DNA from: Metapseudomonas boanensis
GTDB lineage: Bacteria; Pseudomonadota; Gammaproteobacteria; Pseudomonadales; Pseudomonadaceae
Length of the DNA stretch: 45,615 nt
Assembly: GCF_018704125.1 (NCBI RefSeq)
Contig: NZ_JAGTIS010000024.1
Location: forward strand, 1-45,615
Direction of reading: 5' to 3'
Shown: positions 34,252 to 42,227 of the stretch, one piece after another
Numbering within the stretch: position 1 is the stretch's first letter
Layout: the number at the start of each line of letters is the position of its first letter
Notes under the pieces: generated by a model
What the model saw: the letters and a program-made list of their open reading frames with translations, nothing else
Database searches by the model: none
What the model was told of the DNA's origin: nothing
Made by a program: the position numbers and the translations under genes

Positions 34252-34338
34252 CGACGAGACACGGCCGCGAATTATACGGGCCCTTATTTCATCAAGGTAT
34301 CTAACCGAGTGAACGCAAGAGCGTTGATGGAGTACTAC

Positions 34339-35226
34339 ATGAGATCGATCATTCTGGCGCTGAAGCGCTTCATGCTGTTGCTGTGTCTTTTAATGTGCGT
34401 TGAGTTTCCGGCATTGGCTTACGGGGCTGCTACGGGAAAGGGGGGCGGAATCTTTGAGTCTACATGGTTCTCTGATTTTCAGTGGCATATCGAATATGAC
34501 GGTAGTGTCATAATCGACAAGGCGGCTCTGAATGATAGGGGCATAGGCCCGTATCCATGTGAGCAAGCTTGGAAGAAGGCTGCTCCTGGGTTAGGAAAAT
34601 TCGAATCCTGTACCTTGGTTCGGATAGTTAATGCAAGCCCAGTTGTGAATGGTAGGTTATTGCAAACAAGCAACATAAAGGGATTAACACTGACACAACT
34701 TAAAAGTCAGCTGACCATCACGGGAAAAATCGCGACTGTCAGACCCGCCAGTACGGGGGATATATGCTTCTTGCTGGAAATCCAGGGAGCCCATGGGATG
34801 GATGGGCATTATCTGCCAGCATCATGTAGCACGGGCCCCGGCGGAGGAGGTGGTATACCAGGGGCGCCACCCGAACCTGAGTTGTCCTGCTCACTCTACG
34901 GTTCCATTGACCTGCGGCATGGCAATGTGACGCCTGAGTCAGTGAACGGCCATACGGCAAGTACCACGGTCTACGTAACCTGCAGCAAGTCAGCAACCGT
35001 CAAGTTGGCGGTGACGCCTGGTACGCAGGGCAGTTTGAAGCTGACTGGTGTCAGCGGGTTGACTTCGTCGCTCTATGCTGACGGCGTGGGCGGTGGTCGG
35101 TCCCTCAGCATTTCCGCTGGCACAAGCTATACTGCCGTGACCATTAAATCAGTGCTCAAAGCAGATGGTGCTGTCAGCGTGGGCTCGTTCAAAGGCAGTA
35201 CGTACGCTGTGCTTTCCATCCCCTGA
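34339..35226 (+). CDS. Putative two-domain tip adhesin of fimbrial operon 2
   Basis: A 295-residue secreted protein. A strongly hydrophobic signal peptide (LLLCLLMCVEFPALAYGAA) is followed by an N-terminal domain of about 140 residues with four cysteines that I do not recognise. A Gly/Pro linker (GPGGGGGIPGAPPEPEL) leads to a C-terminal pilin-like domain with Cys in ELSCSLYG and VTCSKS. This layout is that of fimbrial tip adhesins and resembles MrpH-type proteins. GGAG 6 nt before the ATG at 34339 decides the start; GTG 34309 and ATG 34327 are alternatives. The 5' half is visibly poorer in GC than its neighbours, suggesting recent acquisition or diversifying selection on the receptor-binding domain. 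Confidence 0.8.
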   Translation: MRSIILALKRFMLLLCLLMCVEFPALAYGAATGKGGGIFESTWFSDFQWHIEYDGSVIIDKAALNDRGIGPYPCEQAWKKAAPGLGKFESCTLVRIVNASPVVNGRLLQTSNIKGLTLTQLKSQLTITGKIATVRPASTGDICFLLEIQGAHGMDGHYLPASCSTGPGGGGGIPGAPPEPELSCSLYGSIDLRHGNVTPESVNGHTASTTVYVTCSKSATVKLAVTPGTQGSLKLTGVSGLTSSLYADGVGGGRSLSISAGTSYTAVTIKSVLKADGAVSVGSFKGSTYAVLSIP

Positions 35227-35237
35227 TCGCTCCCCCA

Positions 35238-35261
35238 AAGGCCCATTCGATGATGGGCCTT
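35238..35261. terminator. Hairpin between convergent adhesin and mini-pilin genes
   Basis: AAGGCCCAT-TCGATG-ATGGGCCTT is a perfect 9-bp stem between two converging genes, so it probably ends transcription from both sides. Confidence 0.65.
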
Positions 35262-35284
35262 CTCCATGCGTAGCGGTCTGCATA

Positions 35285-35602
35285 TCAGTTGAACACCACC
35301 GTGATGGTACCGGCATCGAAAGCGCCGGTCCGCGTGTTGCGTACCGGTGTAAAGCTGATCGAGTGTGTGTCGGGGACACCAGCGCAGTTGCCCTCGACCG
35401 CAGGCACTGCCGCTTGATGGGGGCTGCGACCCTGGTCGCGGCCGGCGTGCTGGAGCCAGGCGGCCGGCGCAACCTCGCAAGGTCCTCTGACGATGCTGCC
35501 TACAAAATGAATGACCCCGTGAAAAATCTTGGGTTCGTCGGCATAAAGAACAGTCGGAGATGCACCCGATGCGATGACGGCAACAAGCAGTAGTCGTTTC
35601 AT
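35285..35602 (-). CDS. Short pilin-like secreted protein
   Basis: A 105-residue protein with signal peptide (MKRLLLVAVIASGASPTVLY, cut after YADE). The mature part begins like a type-1 pilin (FHGVIHFVGSIVRGPCEVAP), has one further Cys (VEGNCAG), and ends like one (RTGAFDAGTITVVFN). It lacks about 50-70 residues of a normal pilin middle. GGAGGG precedes the ATG at 35602. It faces the fimbrial operon from the opposite strand. It might be a compact minor pilin, an assembly terminator or a decayed gene; the intact frame with signal and ribosome site favours a functional protein. Confidence 0.7.
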   Translation of the reverse strand: MKRLLLVAVIASGASPTVLYADEPKIFHGVIHFVGSIVRGPCEVAPAAWLQHAGRDQGRSPHQAAVPAVEGNCAGVPDTHSISFTPVRNTRTGAFDAGTITVVFN

Positions 35603-35994
35603 GACCAACCCTCCGTGCGATTTTTAGTAAGTAAAAATCAGGTTGCTCCTACTTGCCATATCTAGGATGTTCCGTTGTTTTGTAGGAATTCGGGGTTGGT
35701 CTGAGGATAGTTCACAGTTTTGGGTAAGTTGAGGGGAAAAGTGTGTGGCACTACTCAGTAGTCAATTGATCAGAAAGTTCTGACACGACATTTCCTTGCC
35801 AATTGGGTGACGATCCCTCGGTTAGGTTTTATTTGCATCAAGGTGGAGCGGGAGCGGCCCGCCCCCGGATTTCGTTCTCGATCATTCTCTGAGTGTGTGA
35901 GCCAGGCAGATCTTCCTGTTGCGAGTGGGAAGGGCGTTGCCAAAAAGTGGTTATGCACGTTGTGAAAGTTGCGATGTGGCATTGGGTGTCGGAC
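35603..35994. other. Non-coding stretch between the fimbrial island and the betaine demethylase genes
   Basis: No gene is supported here; a minus-strand frame at 35770-36021 lacks a ribosome site and overlaps a terminator. It should contain the promoter of the short pilin-like gene (TGTAGGAATTC at 35682 resembles the TAGGAA motif near the regulators). It marks the right border of the acquired island. Confidence 0.6.
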
Positions 35995-36033
35995 AAAAAA
36001 AGCCCTCGTCAGGGCCGACATCCTGACGAGGGC
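35995..36033 (-). terminator. Rho-independent terminator of the gbcA transcript
   Basis: On the minus strand, GCCCTCGTCAGG and CCTGACGAGGGC pair as a perfect 12-bp stem with an 8-nt loop followed by seven T. It lies 22 bp after the 29-codon ORF, showing that this ORF is inside the gbcA transcript. Confidence 0.9.
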
Positions 36034-36055
36034 GAGGGTGGTCCTTGAGGGGACC

Positions 36056-36145
36056 TCAGTGTGTGCGGTCGGACCAGGCGTGGAGCAGGCTGGACGCCAG
36101 GCCGTAAAGCGTTAACAGAATGGCGAAACCAAGGCTCAGGGACAT
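36056..36145 (-). CDS. 29-residue single-span membrane protein downstream of gbcA
   Basis: The frame reads MSLSLGFAILLTLYGLASSL followed by LHAWSDRTH and stop. A hydrophobic helix of about 18 residues is followed by a short polar tail, the layout of a small inner-membrane protein. It begins 17 bp after the gbcA stop, has AAGG and GGAG before its ATG, and ends 22 bp before a strong terminator. I do not know a named family. It may tether or regulate the betaine demethylase or a transporter; this is inferred from location only. Confidence 0.6.
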   Translation of the reverse strand: MSLSLGFAILLTLYGLASSLLHAWSDRTH

Positions 36146-36162
36146 GGCTCCAACCTTCCCTA

Positions 36163-37455
36163 TCAGTCGGTGCCTACCTGGCGCAGCTTGGTCGCAGGGA
36201 CGTTACCGAGGTTGTTGAGCATGCGCTCGCTGTACCAGTCGAGGAAGTTGATCACGCCGAACTCGTAAGTCTTGGAGTAGGGCCCCGGCTGGTAGGCGGT
36301 GGAGTTGATGCCGCGCTGGTTTTCTTCGGCCAGGCGACGGTCCTGATCGTTGGTTGCATCCCAGACTTCGCGCAGGCGTTGTACGTCGTAGTCGACGCCT
36401 TCCACCGCGTCCTTGTGCACCAGCCACTTGGTAGTGACCATGGTTTCCTGGGCGCTGATGGGCCACACGGTGAAGACGATCATGTGGTCGCCCATGCAGT
36501 GGTTCCAGGCATGTGGCAGGTGAAGGATGCGCATCGAGCCCAGGTCGGGGTTCTTGATACGGCCCATGAGTTTCTTGCAGCCCTGCTTGCCGTCCATGGT
36601 CATGGAGACGGTGCCATCGAGCAGCGGCATGCGCACGATGCGGTTGCGCAGGCCGAAACTGGCGTGGGCGTAAGGGATCTTCTCTTCGTCCCAGGCCTTG
36701 GTGCAGGCGGCGACCTGGTCCTTGAAAGCCTGGCTGGCGCGTGGGTCGGTCACGTCGTCCCATTCCAGCAGGGTCTTCAGCAGTTCAGGGTGCGAGCCGT
36801 TGCAGTGGTAGCACTCGCGGTTGTTCTCGATCACCAGTTTCCAGTTGGCCTTTTCCATCAAGGTGGTTTGCACCGCCACCTTGGTGTTTTCCATGTCGTA
36901 AGGCTCCATGTAATGGGCCAGCGTGGAGAGGAAGTCGTCGATGGCTGGCGGGTTCTCGGCCAGGCAGACGAAGATGTAGCCGCCAGCGCTCTTCACATGA
37001 ACGGGCTTGAGGTTGTAGTCCTTGAGGTCGAAGTCGGCGCCCATCTCGGTGCCGGCGAACAGCAGGCGGCCGTCGAGTTCGTAGGTCCACTGGTGGTAGG
37101 GGCAAACCAGTTTGGCGACCTTGCCCTTGTCGCTGACGCACAGGCGCGAGCCCCGGTGGCGGCAGACGTTGTGGAAGGCGTGGATCTGGCCTTCGGCGCC
37201 GCGGATCACGATGATCGGGTTGTCGCCGATCTGCAGGGTAAGATAGTTGCCCTTGGCTGGGATTTCGCAGGTCATGCCGGCGATCAGCCATTCCTTGTGG
37301 AAGACCTCCTGCATGTCGATCTGGAACAGGCGCTCGTCGCTATAGAACGGCTGCGGCAGGGAGAAGCTGTGGTCGCGTTCGCGGAGCATTTCGGCCGTGG
37401 CCTTGCGTGCAGGTTCAAGCGGATCGCCCAGGCTCAGGGTAGAAGTGACGTCCAT
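36163..37455 (-). CDS. gbcA: Glycine betaine monooxygenase (demethylase), Rieske oxygenase component GbcA
   Basis: A 430-residue Rieske-type terminal oxygenase. The [2Fe-2S] Rieske site is Cys98-x-His100 and Cys118-x2-His121 (CRHRGSRLC, CPYHQW). The mononuclear iron site is in NNRECYHCNGSHPEL (His217, His222). With GbcB it removes one methyl group from glycine betaine as formaldehyde, leaving dimethylglycine. GAGGAG before the ATG at 37455 fixes the start; the open frame extends 23 codons further. It is divergent from gbcB with a 354-bp control region between, as in P. aeruginosa PA5410/PA5411. Confidence 0.95.
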   Translation of the reverse strand: MDVTSTLSLGDPLEPARKATAEMLRERDHSFSLPQPFYSDERLFQIDMQEVFHKEWLIAGMTCEIPAKGNYLTLQIGDNPIIVIRGAEGQIHAFHNVCRHRGSRLCVSDKGKVAKLVCPYHQWTYELDGRLLFAGTEMGADFDLKDYNLKPVHVKSAGGYIFVCLAENPPAIDDFLSTLAHYMEPYDMENTKVAVQTTLMEKANWKLVIENNRECYHCNGSHPELLKTLLEWDDVTDPRASQAFKDQVAACTKAWDEEKIPYAHASFGLRNRIVRMPLLDGTVSMTMDGKQGCKKLMGRIKNPDLGSMRILHLPHAWNHCMGDHMIVFTVWPISAQETMVTTKWLVHKDAVEGVDYDVQRLREVWDATNDQDRRLAEENQRGINSTAYQPGPYSKTYEFGVINFLDWYSERMLNNLGNVPATKLRQVGTD

Positions 37456-37651
37456 CGGTAACTCCTCAATGGCTGGTCGCATTCGCGACCGCCGCAAAAA
37501 GTGGCTGTTTCGGTTGTCACGCAAGGCGGCGTGATCGGCCCCTCGTTTCTCGCCTGCCGACTGGCGGCCCGGGGGTGGTTTTGCCCAAAAAACCTTATGG
37601 TTCGGCTGGGATTGAGTGTGGCGGCGTGGGCAGGTAGGGCCTTATCCATGG

Positions 37652-37677
37652 GCGACATGGGAACATCCGTTTCCGAC
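37652..37677 (-). promoter_or_regulatory. Candidate GbdR site between gbcA and gbcB
   Basis: On the minus strand GTCGG and GTCGC stand as a direct repeat with a 21-bp period, the same spacing as at dgc and caiX. A second plus-strand pair, GTCGC at 37704 and 37724 (20-bp period), follows. Both lie in the gbcA-gbcB control region. The assignment to GbdR is inferred. Confidence 0.45.
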
Positions 37678-37809
37678 GCCGCAGGCCCGATGGTTGCTGG
37701 CAGGTCGCGATGAGCATGTGAATGTCGCAGACAGGTAAATGGGCGTTTTTTGCGTTACGCACAATTCACCGCAATAGGCCGATATCCGGCCGCGCGCGGA
37801 GCAGCCTCC

Positions 37810-38910
37810 ATGACGAACAACTTCCTCAACCCCGTGACTACCCAGACCTGGAGCAATGGCCGCCACATGGTGCGTTGCGTCAAGGCGATCCAGGAAACTC
37901 TGGATGTGCGCACGTTCTGTTTCATGGCCGACCAGCCGATGGTGTTCTTCTTCAAACCGGGCCAATTCGTGACCCTGGAGCTGGAGATCGATGGCCAGCC
38001 GATCATGCGCTCCTACACCATTTCCAGCTCGCCATCGGTGCCGTACAGCTTCTCGCTGACCATCAAGCGCGTGCCGGGTGGCAAGGTGTCCAACTGGCTA
38101 CACGACAACCTGAAGGAAGGTGACGTGCTGCCGGTGCATGGGCCGGTGGGGTTGTTCAATGCCATCGACTTCCCGGCGGAGAAGGTGCTGTTTCTCTCCG
38201 GCGGTGTCGGCATCACGCCAGTGATGTCCATGGCCCGCTGGTTCTTCGATACCAACGGCGCAGTCGACATGGTGTTCGTGCACAGTGCGCGTACGCCGAA
38301 AGACATCATCTACCACCGTGAACTGCGCCACATGGCTTCGCGGATCAACAACTTCAAGCTGCACCTGATCTGTGAGAAGTACGAGATCGGCGAGACCTGG
38401 TCTGGCTATCGCGGTTACCTGAGTCGCGCAATGCTCGACCTGATCGCTTCCGACTTCATGGAACGTGAGATCTTCTGCTGCGGCCCGACGCCTTACATGT
38501 CAGCAGTGAAGCGCCTGCTGGAAGCTGCCGGCTTCGATATGAAGCGCTACCACGAAGAAGCCTTCGGCCCGACTCCGCCAGAGATTCGTGCAGAGGTAAA
38601 CGAGCACGCCGCGGAAGCCGCTGAGGCGGCAGAGATCCCGGCTGGCGACATGAACCTGGTGGACTTCACCAGCACCGGCAAGAGCATTCGTGTGGCGCCT
38701 GGCGAGACGGTCCATTCTGCTGCCGCCAAGCTTGGCCTGCACATCCCCAAGGCTTGCGGCATGGGCATCTGCGGCACCTGTAAGGTGCTGAAAACCTCTG
38801 GCGAGGTGGAGATGGAGCACAACGGCGGAATCACCGACGAAGACGTCGCCGAGGGCTACATCCTGTCCTGCTGCAGCGTGCCCAAGGGCGATGTGGCCAT
38901 CGACTACTGA
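37810..38910 (+). CDS. gbcB: GbcB, NAD(P)H-dependent ferredoxin reductase of glycine betaine demethylase
   Basis: A 366-residue reductase. An FAD-binding domain (MRSYTISSSPSVPYSFSLTI) is followed by a nucleotide-binding domain (FLSGGVGITPVMSMAR; CCGPTPYMSAVKRLLE). The C-terminal plant-type [2Fe-2S] ferredoxin domain starts at about residue 280, with CGMGICGTC and ILSCC. It passes electrons from NAD(P)H to GbcA. The ATG at 37810 gives the family start MTNNFLNPVTTQTW. It is transcribed away from gbcA. The following gap holds the first of the DnaA-box repeats. Confidence 0.94.
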   Translation: MTNNFLNPVTTQTWSNGRHMVRCVKAIQETLDVRTFCFMADQPMVFFFKPGQFVTLELEIDGQPIMRSYTISSSPSVPYSFSLTIKRVPGGKVSNWLHDNLKEGDVLPVHGPVGLFNAIDFPAEKVLFLSGGVGITPVMSMARWFFDTNGAVDMVFVHSARTPKDIIYHRELRHMASRINNFKLHLICEKYEIGETWSGYRGYLSRAMLDLIASDFMEREIFCCGPTPYMSAVKRLLEAAGFDMKRYHEEAFGPTPPEIRAEVNEHAAEAAEAAEIPAGDMNLVDFTSTGKSIRVAPGETVHSAAAKLGLHIPKACGMGICGTCKVLKTSGEVEMEHNGGITDEDVAEGYILSCCSVPKGDVAIDY

Positions 38911-38971
38911 GTCTTCTGCTCAATAATTGAGCATCTTCGGCCGGCCCACGCGTGGTGTGGGCTGGCGCCAT

Positions 38972-39150
38972 CTATCCACAGCTTGTGGGCGCATCGGTGC
39001 ACAGTTCCTGTGTGCAACCTGTTGCGTAACTCGTTGAAACTGCTGATAAAACAATCAGCTCTCCAGGAACCGCGCGCGCCGTGGCCTGCAGTCAGGGGCG
39101 AACAGCTTATCCACAGGTCGGTCCACGGGGTCCGGGGGTAAAATACCGGG
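38972..39150 (+). repeat. DnaA-box-flanked intergenic repeat, copy A
   Basis: Boxes are CTATCCACA (38972) and TTATCCACA (39107), 135 bp apart. Between them are TGCACAGTTCCTGTGTGCA (a palindrome), GTTGAAAC and GTGGCCTGCAG. It ends with TCCACGGGG...GGGGGTAAAATACCGGG. It lies between gbcB and the EF-G-like gene. See copies B-G for the family. Confidence 0.8.
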
Positions 39151-39214
39151 CGGCATTTGCTTGGTGGGTAGGCGTTCTTTCGCACAGCAGGGCATAGAGC
39201 TGCCTTTCGAGCCT

Positions 39215-39258
39215 GAGGGGCAACTGCTCCGCCCTTGGCGAATGAATTCGCACCCAAG
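39215..39258. repeat. GAATTC-type REP half element
   Basis: GCCCTTGGCGAATGAATTCG with flanking GGGGCAACTGCTCC matches the motif found after gbdR and near 42125. It sits just beyond the 3' end of the EF-G-like gene. Confidence 0.5.
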
Positions 39259-39284
39259 GAAAAGCGTGCCGGCGACCTGCTGGC

Positions 39285-41330
39285 TCAATCCTCCTCCTGC
39301 ACCGCTTTGTAGGCTCCGGCCAGTTTTTGCTGCACATCCTGGGGCGCGGCGCTGTAATGGCTGAGCAGCATGCTGTACGCGCCATGCCCGGCGGTGATCG
39401 CCTTGAGCCGGCCGGCATAACCTTCGAGCTCTGCCAGTGGTACCTGGCCGTGGATCAACGCCATGCCCTGGGATAGCGACTCGGTGCCGGTGACCTGACC
39501 ACGGCGGCTGATCAGGTCGGTGGTGATATCGCCCAGTCGCGCTTCCGGGGCGCTGATCTCGATCGACACGACCGGCTCCAACACCATTTCCCCGGCGGCG
39601 CGCAGGGCGTCGAGCATCGCCTTGCGACCTGCAGACTGAAAGGCAATGTCCTTGGAGTCCACCGGGTGGTGCTTGCCGTCGTAAACGGTGACCTTGAGAT
39701 CCTCCACAGGCAGGCCGGCCAATGGACCGCAGGCCAGCACCGAGCGCACGCCTTTTTCGACTGAAGGAATGAACTGGGAGGGAATCACACCACCTTTCAC
39801 TTCATCGGCAAAGACGAAACCGGCACCGCGAGGCAGAGGCTCGACACGCAGGAACACCTCGCCGAACTGGCCGGCACCTCCGGTCTGCTTCTTGTGGCGA
39901 CTGTGGCCATCGGCTGGGCGAGTGATGGCCTCGCGGTAGGGCACGCGCGGCGGACGGGTTTCCACGTCGAGCTTGTAGGTACCGGTGATGCGGTCGAGCA
40001 GGTAGCGCAGGTGCAATTCACCCATGCCGCGCAGTACGGTCTCTTGGGTCGAGGGCAGGTAATCGAGCTTCACGCAGGGGTCTTCGGCCTGGATCCGGTT
40101 GAGCACTTCGGCGATCCGCTGCTCATCGCCGCGGCGTTTGGCTTCGATGGCCAGGCCCTGCATAGGCGCCGGAAAGTTCAGCGGCTTGAGGCTGATTTCA
40201 TCCTCGTCATGGGAGTCGTGGAGCACGGCGTCGAACTCGACCTCATCGACCTTGGTCAGGGCGCCGAAGTCCCCGGGGATCAGGCGCGTCACCTCTTCAT
40301 GGCGCTTGCCTTGCAGGCGCAGCAGATGGCCGAGCTTGAACGGCTTGCGCCCGTCGCCGACGAACAGCTGCATATCCCGCAGCAAGGTTCCCTGGTGCAC
40401 GCGGAAGATGCCCAGCTTGCCCACGAAAGGGTCGATCACCACCTTGAACACATGTGCTAGCACATGCCGTTGCGGGTCGGGTACGGCGCGGAAGGCCTTG
40501 GCCTGCTCTCCGGCGCCTTTGAGAAAAAGGGGGGGATTGCCCTCGTTCGGATTCGGTGCCAGCCGCGCCAGGACATCCAGCAGCTCATCGATGCCGGCTC
40601 CCGTGCGCGTGGAGGTAAAGCACAACGGGATCAGGTGACCTTCGCGCAATGCGCGCTCGAAGGGCTCGTGCAGTTCCGCCGGGCTGATCTCGCCCTGTTC
40701 CAGATAGCGAGCCATCAGCTCCTCATCCACTTCCACCACCTGATCCACCAATGCCTGGTGCGCGTCGGCAACGGACGAGAAGTCAGCATCACCGGAGGGG
40801 GCGAAGAAACAATCCACAACCCGACTGGCGTTATCCGCTGGCAGGTTGAGCGGCAGGACCTCCTTGCCGAAAGTCTCGCGCAGGTTGGCGAGCAGGGCAG
40901 GAAGGTCGACCCTTTCGGCGTCGATCTTGTTGACCACCAGGATGCGGCAGAGACCACGTTCGGCGGCCAGCGCCATCATTCGGCGGGTGGTCAGTTCGAT
41001 GCCGTTCTGCGCATTCACCACCACCAGCGCCGTTTCCACGGCTGCAAGCGCGGCAATCGATTGGCCGATGAAGTCCGGGTAACCGGGAGTGTCGATCAGG
41101 TTGAGTTCGGCTTCGGCATGGCTGCAGTGGGCGAGGGCCGAAGCCAGCGAGTGACGGTACTCGCGCTCCAACGGGTCGAAGTCGCAGACGGTATCGCCGC
41201 GCTCCAGGCTGCCCATGTTGGCAATGGCGCCGCTGCGGTGCAGCAGGGCTTCGGTGAGGCTGGTCTTGCCACTGTCGCCATGGCCGACCAGGGCAATCGT
41301 TCGGATGGCTTCCACTGTGTAGTTCGCCAT
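39285..41330 (-). CDS. Elongation factor G-like GTPase
   Basis: A 681-residue translational GTPase of the EF-G family, but of the divergent paralogue group often called EF-G-like or FusA2. The P-loop is GHGDSGKT (16-23), with DTPGYPDF and NKID as G3 and G4. Domains II-V follow (GRKPFKLGHLLRLQGKRHEE; GGAGQFGEVFLRVEPL; PEARLGDITTDLISRRGQV). The ATG at 41330 has GGAGG upstream; 82 upstream in-frame codons run into repeat copy B and are rejected. Its substrate state of the ribosome is unknown. It is monocistronic and flanked on both sides by DnaA-box repeats. Confidence 0.88.
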   Translation of the reverse strand: MANYTVEAIRTIALVGHGDSGKTSLTEALLHRSGAIANMGSLERGDTVCDFDPLEREYRHSLASALAHCSHAEAELNLIDTPGYPDFIGQSIAALAAVETALVVVNAQNGIELTTRRMMALAAERGLCRILVVNKIDAERVDLPALLANLRETFGKEVLPLNLPADNASRVVDCFFAPSGDADFSSVADAHQALVDQVVEVDEELMARYLEQGEISPAELHEPFERALREGHLIPLCFTSTRTGAGIDELLDVLARLAPNPNEGNPPLFLKGAGEQAKAFRAVPDPQRHVLAHVFKVVIDPFVGKLGIFRVHQGTLLRDMQLFVGDGRKPFKLGHLLRLQGKRHEEVTRLIPGDFGALTKVDEVEFDAVLHDSHDEDEISLKPLNFPAPMQGLAIEAKRRGDEQRIAEVLNRIQAEDPCVKLDYLPSTQETVLRGMGELHLRYLLDRITGTYKLDVETRPPRVPYREAITRPADGHSRHKKQTGGAGQFGEVFLRVEPLPRGAGFVFADEVKGGVIPSQFIPSVEKGVRSVLACGPLAGLPVEDLKVTVYDGKHHPVDSKDIAFQSAGRKAMLDALRAAGEMVLEPVVSIEISAPEARLGDITTDLISRRGQVTGTESLSQGMALIHGQVPLAELEGYAGRLKAITAGHGAYSMLLSHYSAAPQDVQQKLAGAYKAVQEED

Positions 41331-41422
41331 GAGCACCTCCGCGCGCTGGGGTTTTTCCAGTATAGGCAGGGGCTCCAGGTCCGCAGGATTGCAGGGTGGT
41401 CCATGGACCTGATCCGCAAGTC

Positions 41423-41537
41423 TTTGAAAAAGCTCAAAAAATGACCGAGTGCCGGCAAGCCTTGTCATTGCTGGGCTGCAGCGTTCCCTGTACAGCTTGT
41501 CCACAGAACGCTCCACGCACTTTGTGGGTAATAAGCC
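41423..41537 (+). repeat. DnaA-box repeat, copy B (right half only)
   Basis: Contains TTTGAAAAAGCTCAAAAAAT, TACAGCTTGTCCACAG (box TTGTCCACA at 41497) and CTCCACG...TGTGGGTAA. These match the right two-thirds of the full copies; the left box and hairpin are missing. It lies directly upstream of the EF-G-like gene and may overlap its promoter. Confidence 0.7.
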
Positions 41538-41658
41538 ACTTTTTGCCGCTGGAGATAGGAAAAAGACTGCATTCAACGGGTTTATGGAGCGTAGGGCAAT
41601 GAATGATCAGTCGGCTTAACGTGCTGAAAATAAAGGCTTTAAGCTATCGGCGAACAGG

Positions 41659-41815
41659 TTTTCCACAGCGATACAAACAGCATCTGTGTGCAAGTTTCGC
41701 GTCAGTCGTTTTATTTGGCCGAGAAAAGGCGCTGAATGCCTTGCTACGTCTGGGCTTGAGAGCTTTGTTCGAGTGCACAGCTTACACACAGACTTATCCA
41801 CTTATTTTGAAGGTA
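41659..41815 (+). repeat. DnaA-box-flanked intergenic repeat, copy C (diverged)
   Basis: Boxes TTTTCCACA (41659) and TTATCCACT (41794) are 135 bp apart. CAGCATCTGTGTGCAAGT matches the internal hairpin of copies A and D. The middle has drifted, so this copy is recognised mainly from its ends and spacing. Confidence 0.6.
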
Positions 41816-41932
41816 ACGGAGCCTGGTCGGTCTTTTTGACGCCAATAGCCGAGAAGGAATCTCTTGTCATGGATCACTGTGCAAAAACTGATCGCGAGCC
41901 TGCGCGCCATGCTGGTCGGGGCCCCGAGCTCC

Positions 41933-42110
41933 TTATCCACAGCTTGTGTACGTTTCGCTGCACAGCTTTTGTGCGCAAGTGATACTTAAGTTGTTGAAAT
42001 AGATCAGAAAACATCCAGAGCCCTGGATGTGCCGCCGATCGTGGCCTGCGGCATGGGCTCTACAGCTTGTCCACAGGAAACTCCACGGAAATCGGGGGTA
42101 AGCAGCCGGG
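41933..42110 (+). repeat. DnaA-box-flanked intergenic repeat, copy D
   Basis: Boxes TTATCCACA (41933) and TTGTCCACA (42067) are 134 bp apart. Inside are CTGCACAGCTTTTGTGCGCA, GTTGAAATAGATCAGAAAAC and GTGGCCTGCGG. It ends CTCCACGGAAATCGGGGGTA and AGCAGCCGGG. It is one of the best preserved copies. With copies B and C it fills the 900-bp gap between the EF-G-like gene and ltaE, which has no gene. Confidence 0.8.
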
Positions 42111-42124
42111 AGGGGTTTTACTGT

Positions 42125-42212
42125 GGGGGCGAATTCATTCGCAAAGGGCCGCAAAGCGGCCCCAGGAAACGCTGGGCAGGCCTTTGGCCTGGTTGGCGAG
42201 AATTCGCCCCTA
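42125..42212. repeat. GAATTC-type inverted repeat element after ltaE
   Basis: GGGGCGAATTCATTCGC and GCGAGAATTCGCCCC face each other across about 55 bp. The interior contains GGGCCGC-AAA-GCGGCCC (42146-42162), a perfect stem that could terminate ltaE transcription. The pair is the complete form of the half elements at 1662 and 39215. Confidence 0.7.
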
Positions 42213-42227
42213 CCGCCGGAGAGAGTC

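Noticed and set aside
37641-37649. TTATCCATG near gbcB as another DnaA box
   Set aside because: Two mismatches at the critical CACA end and no surrounding repeat sequence.
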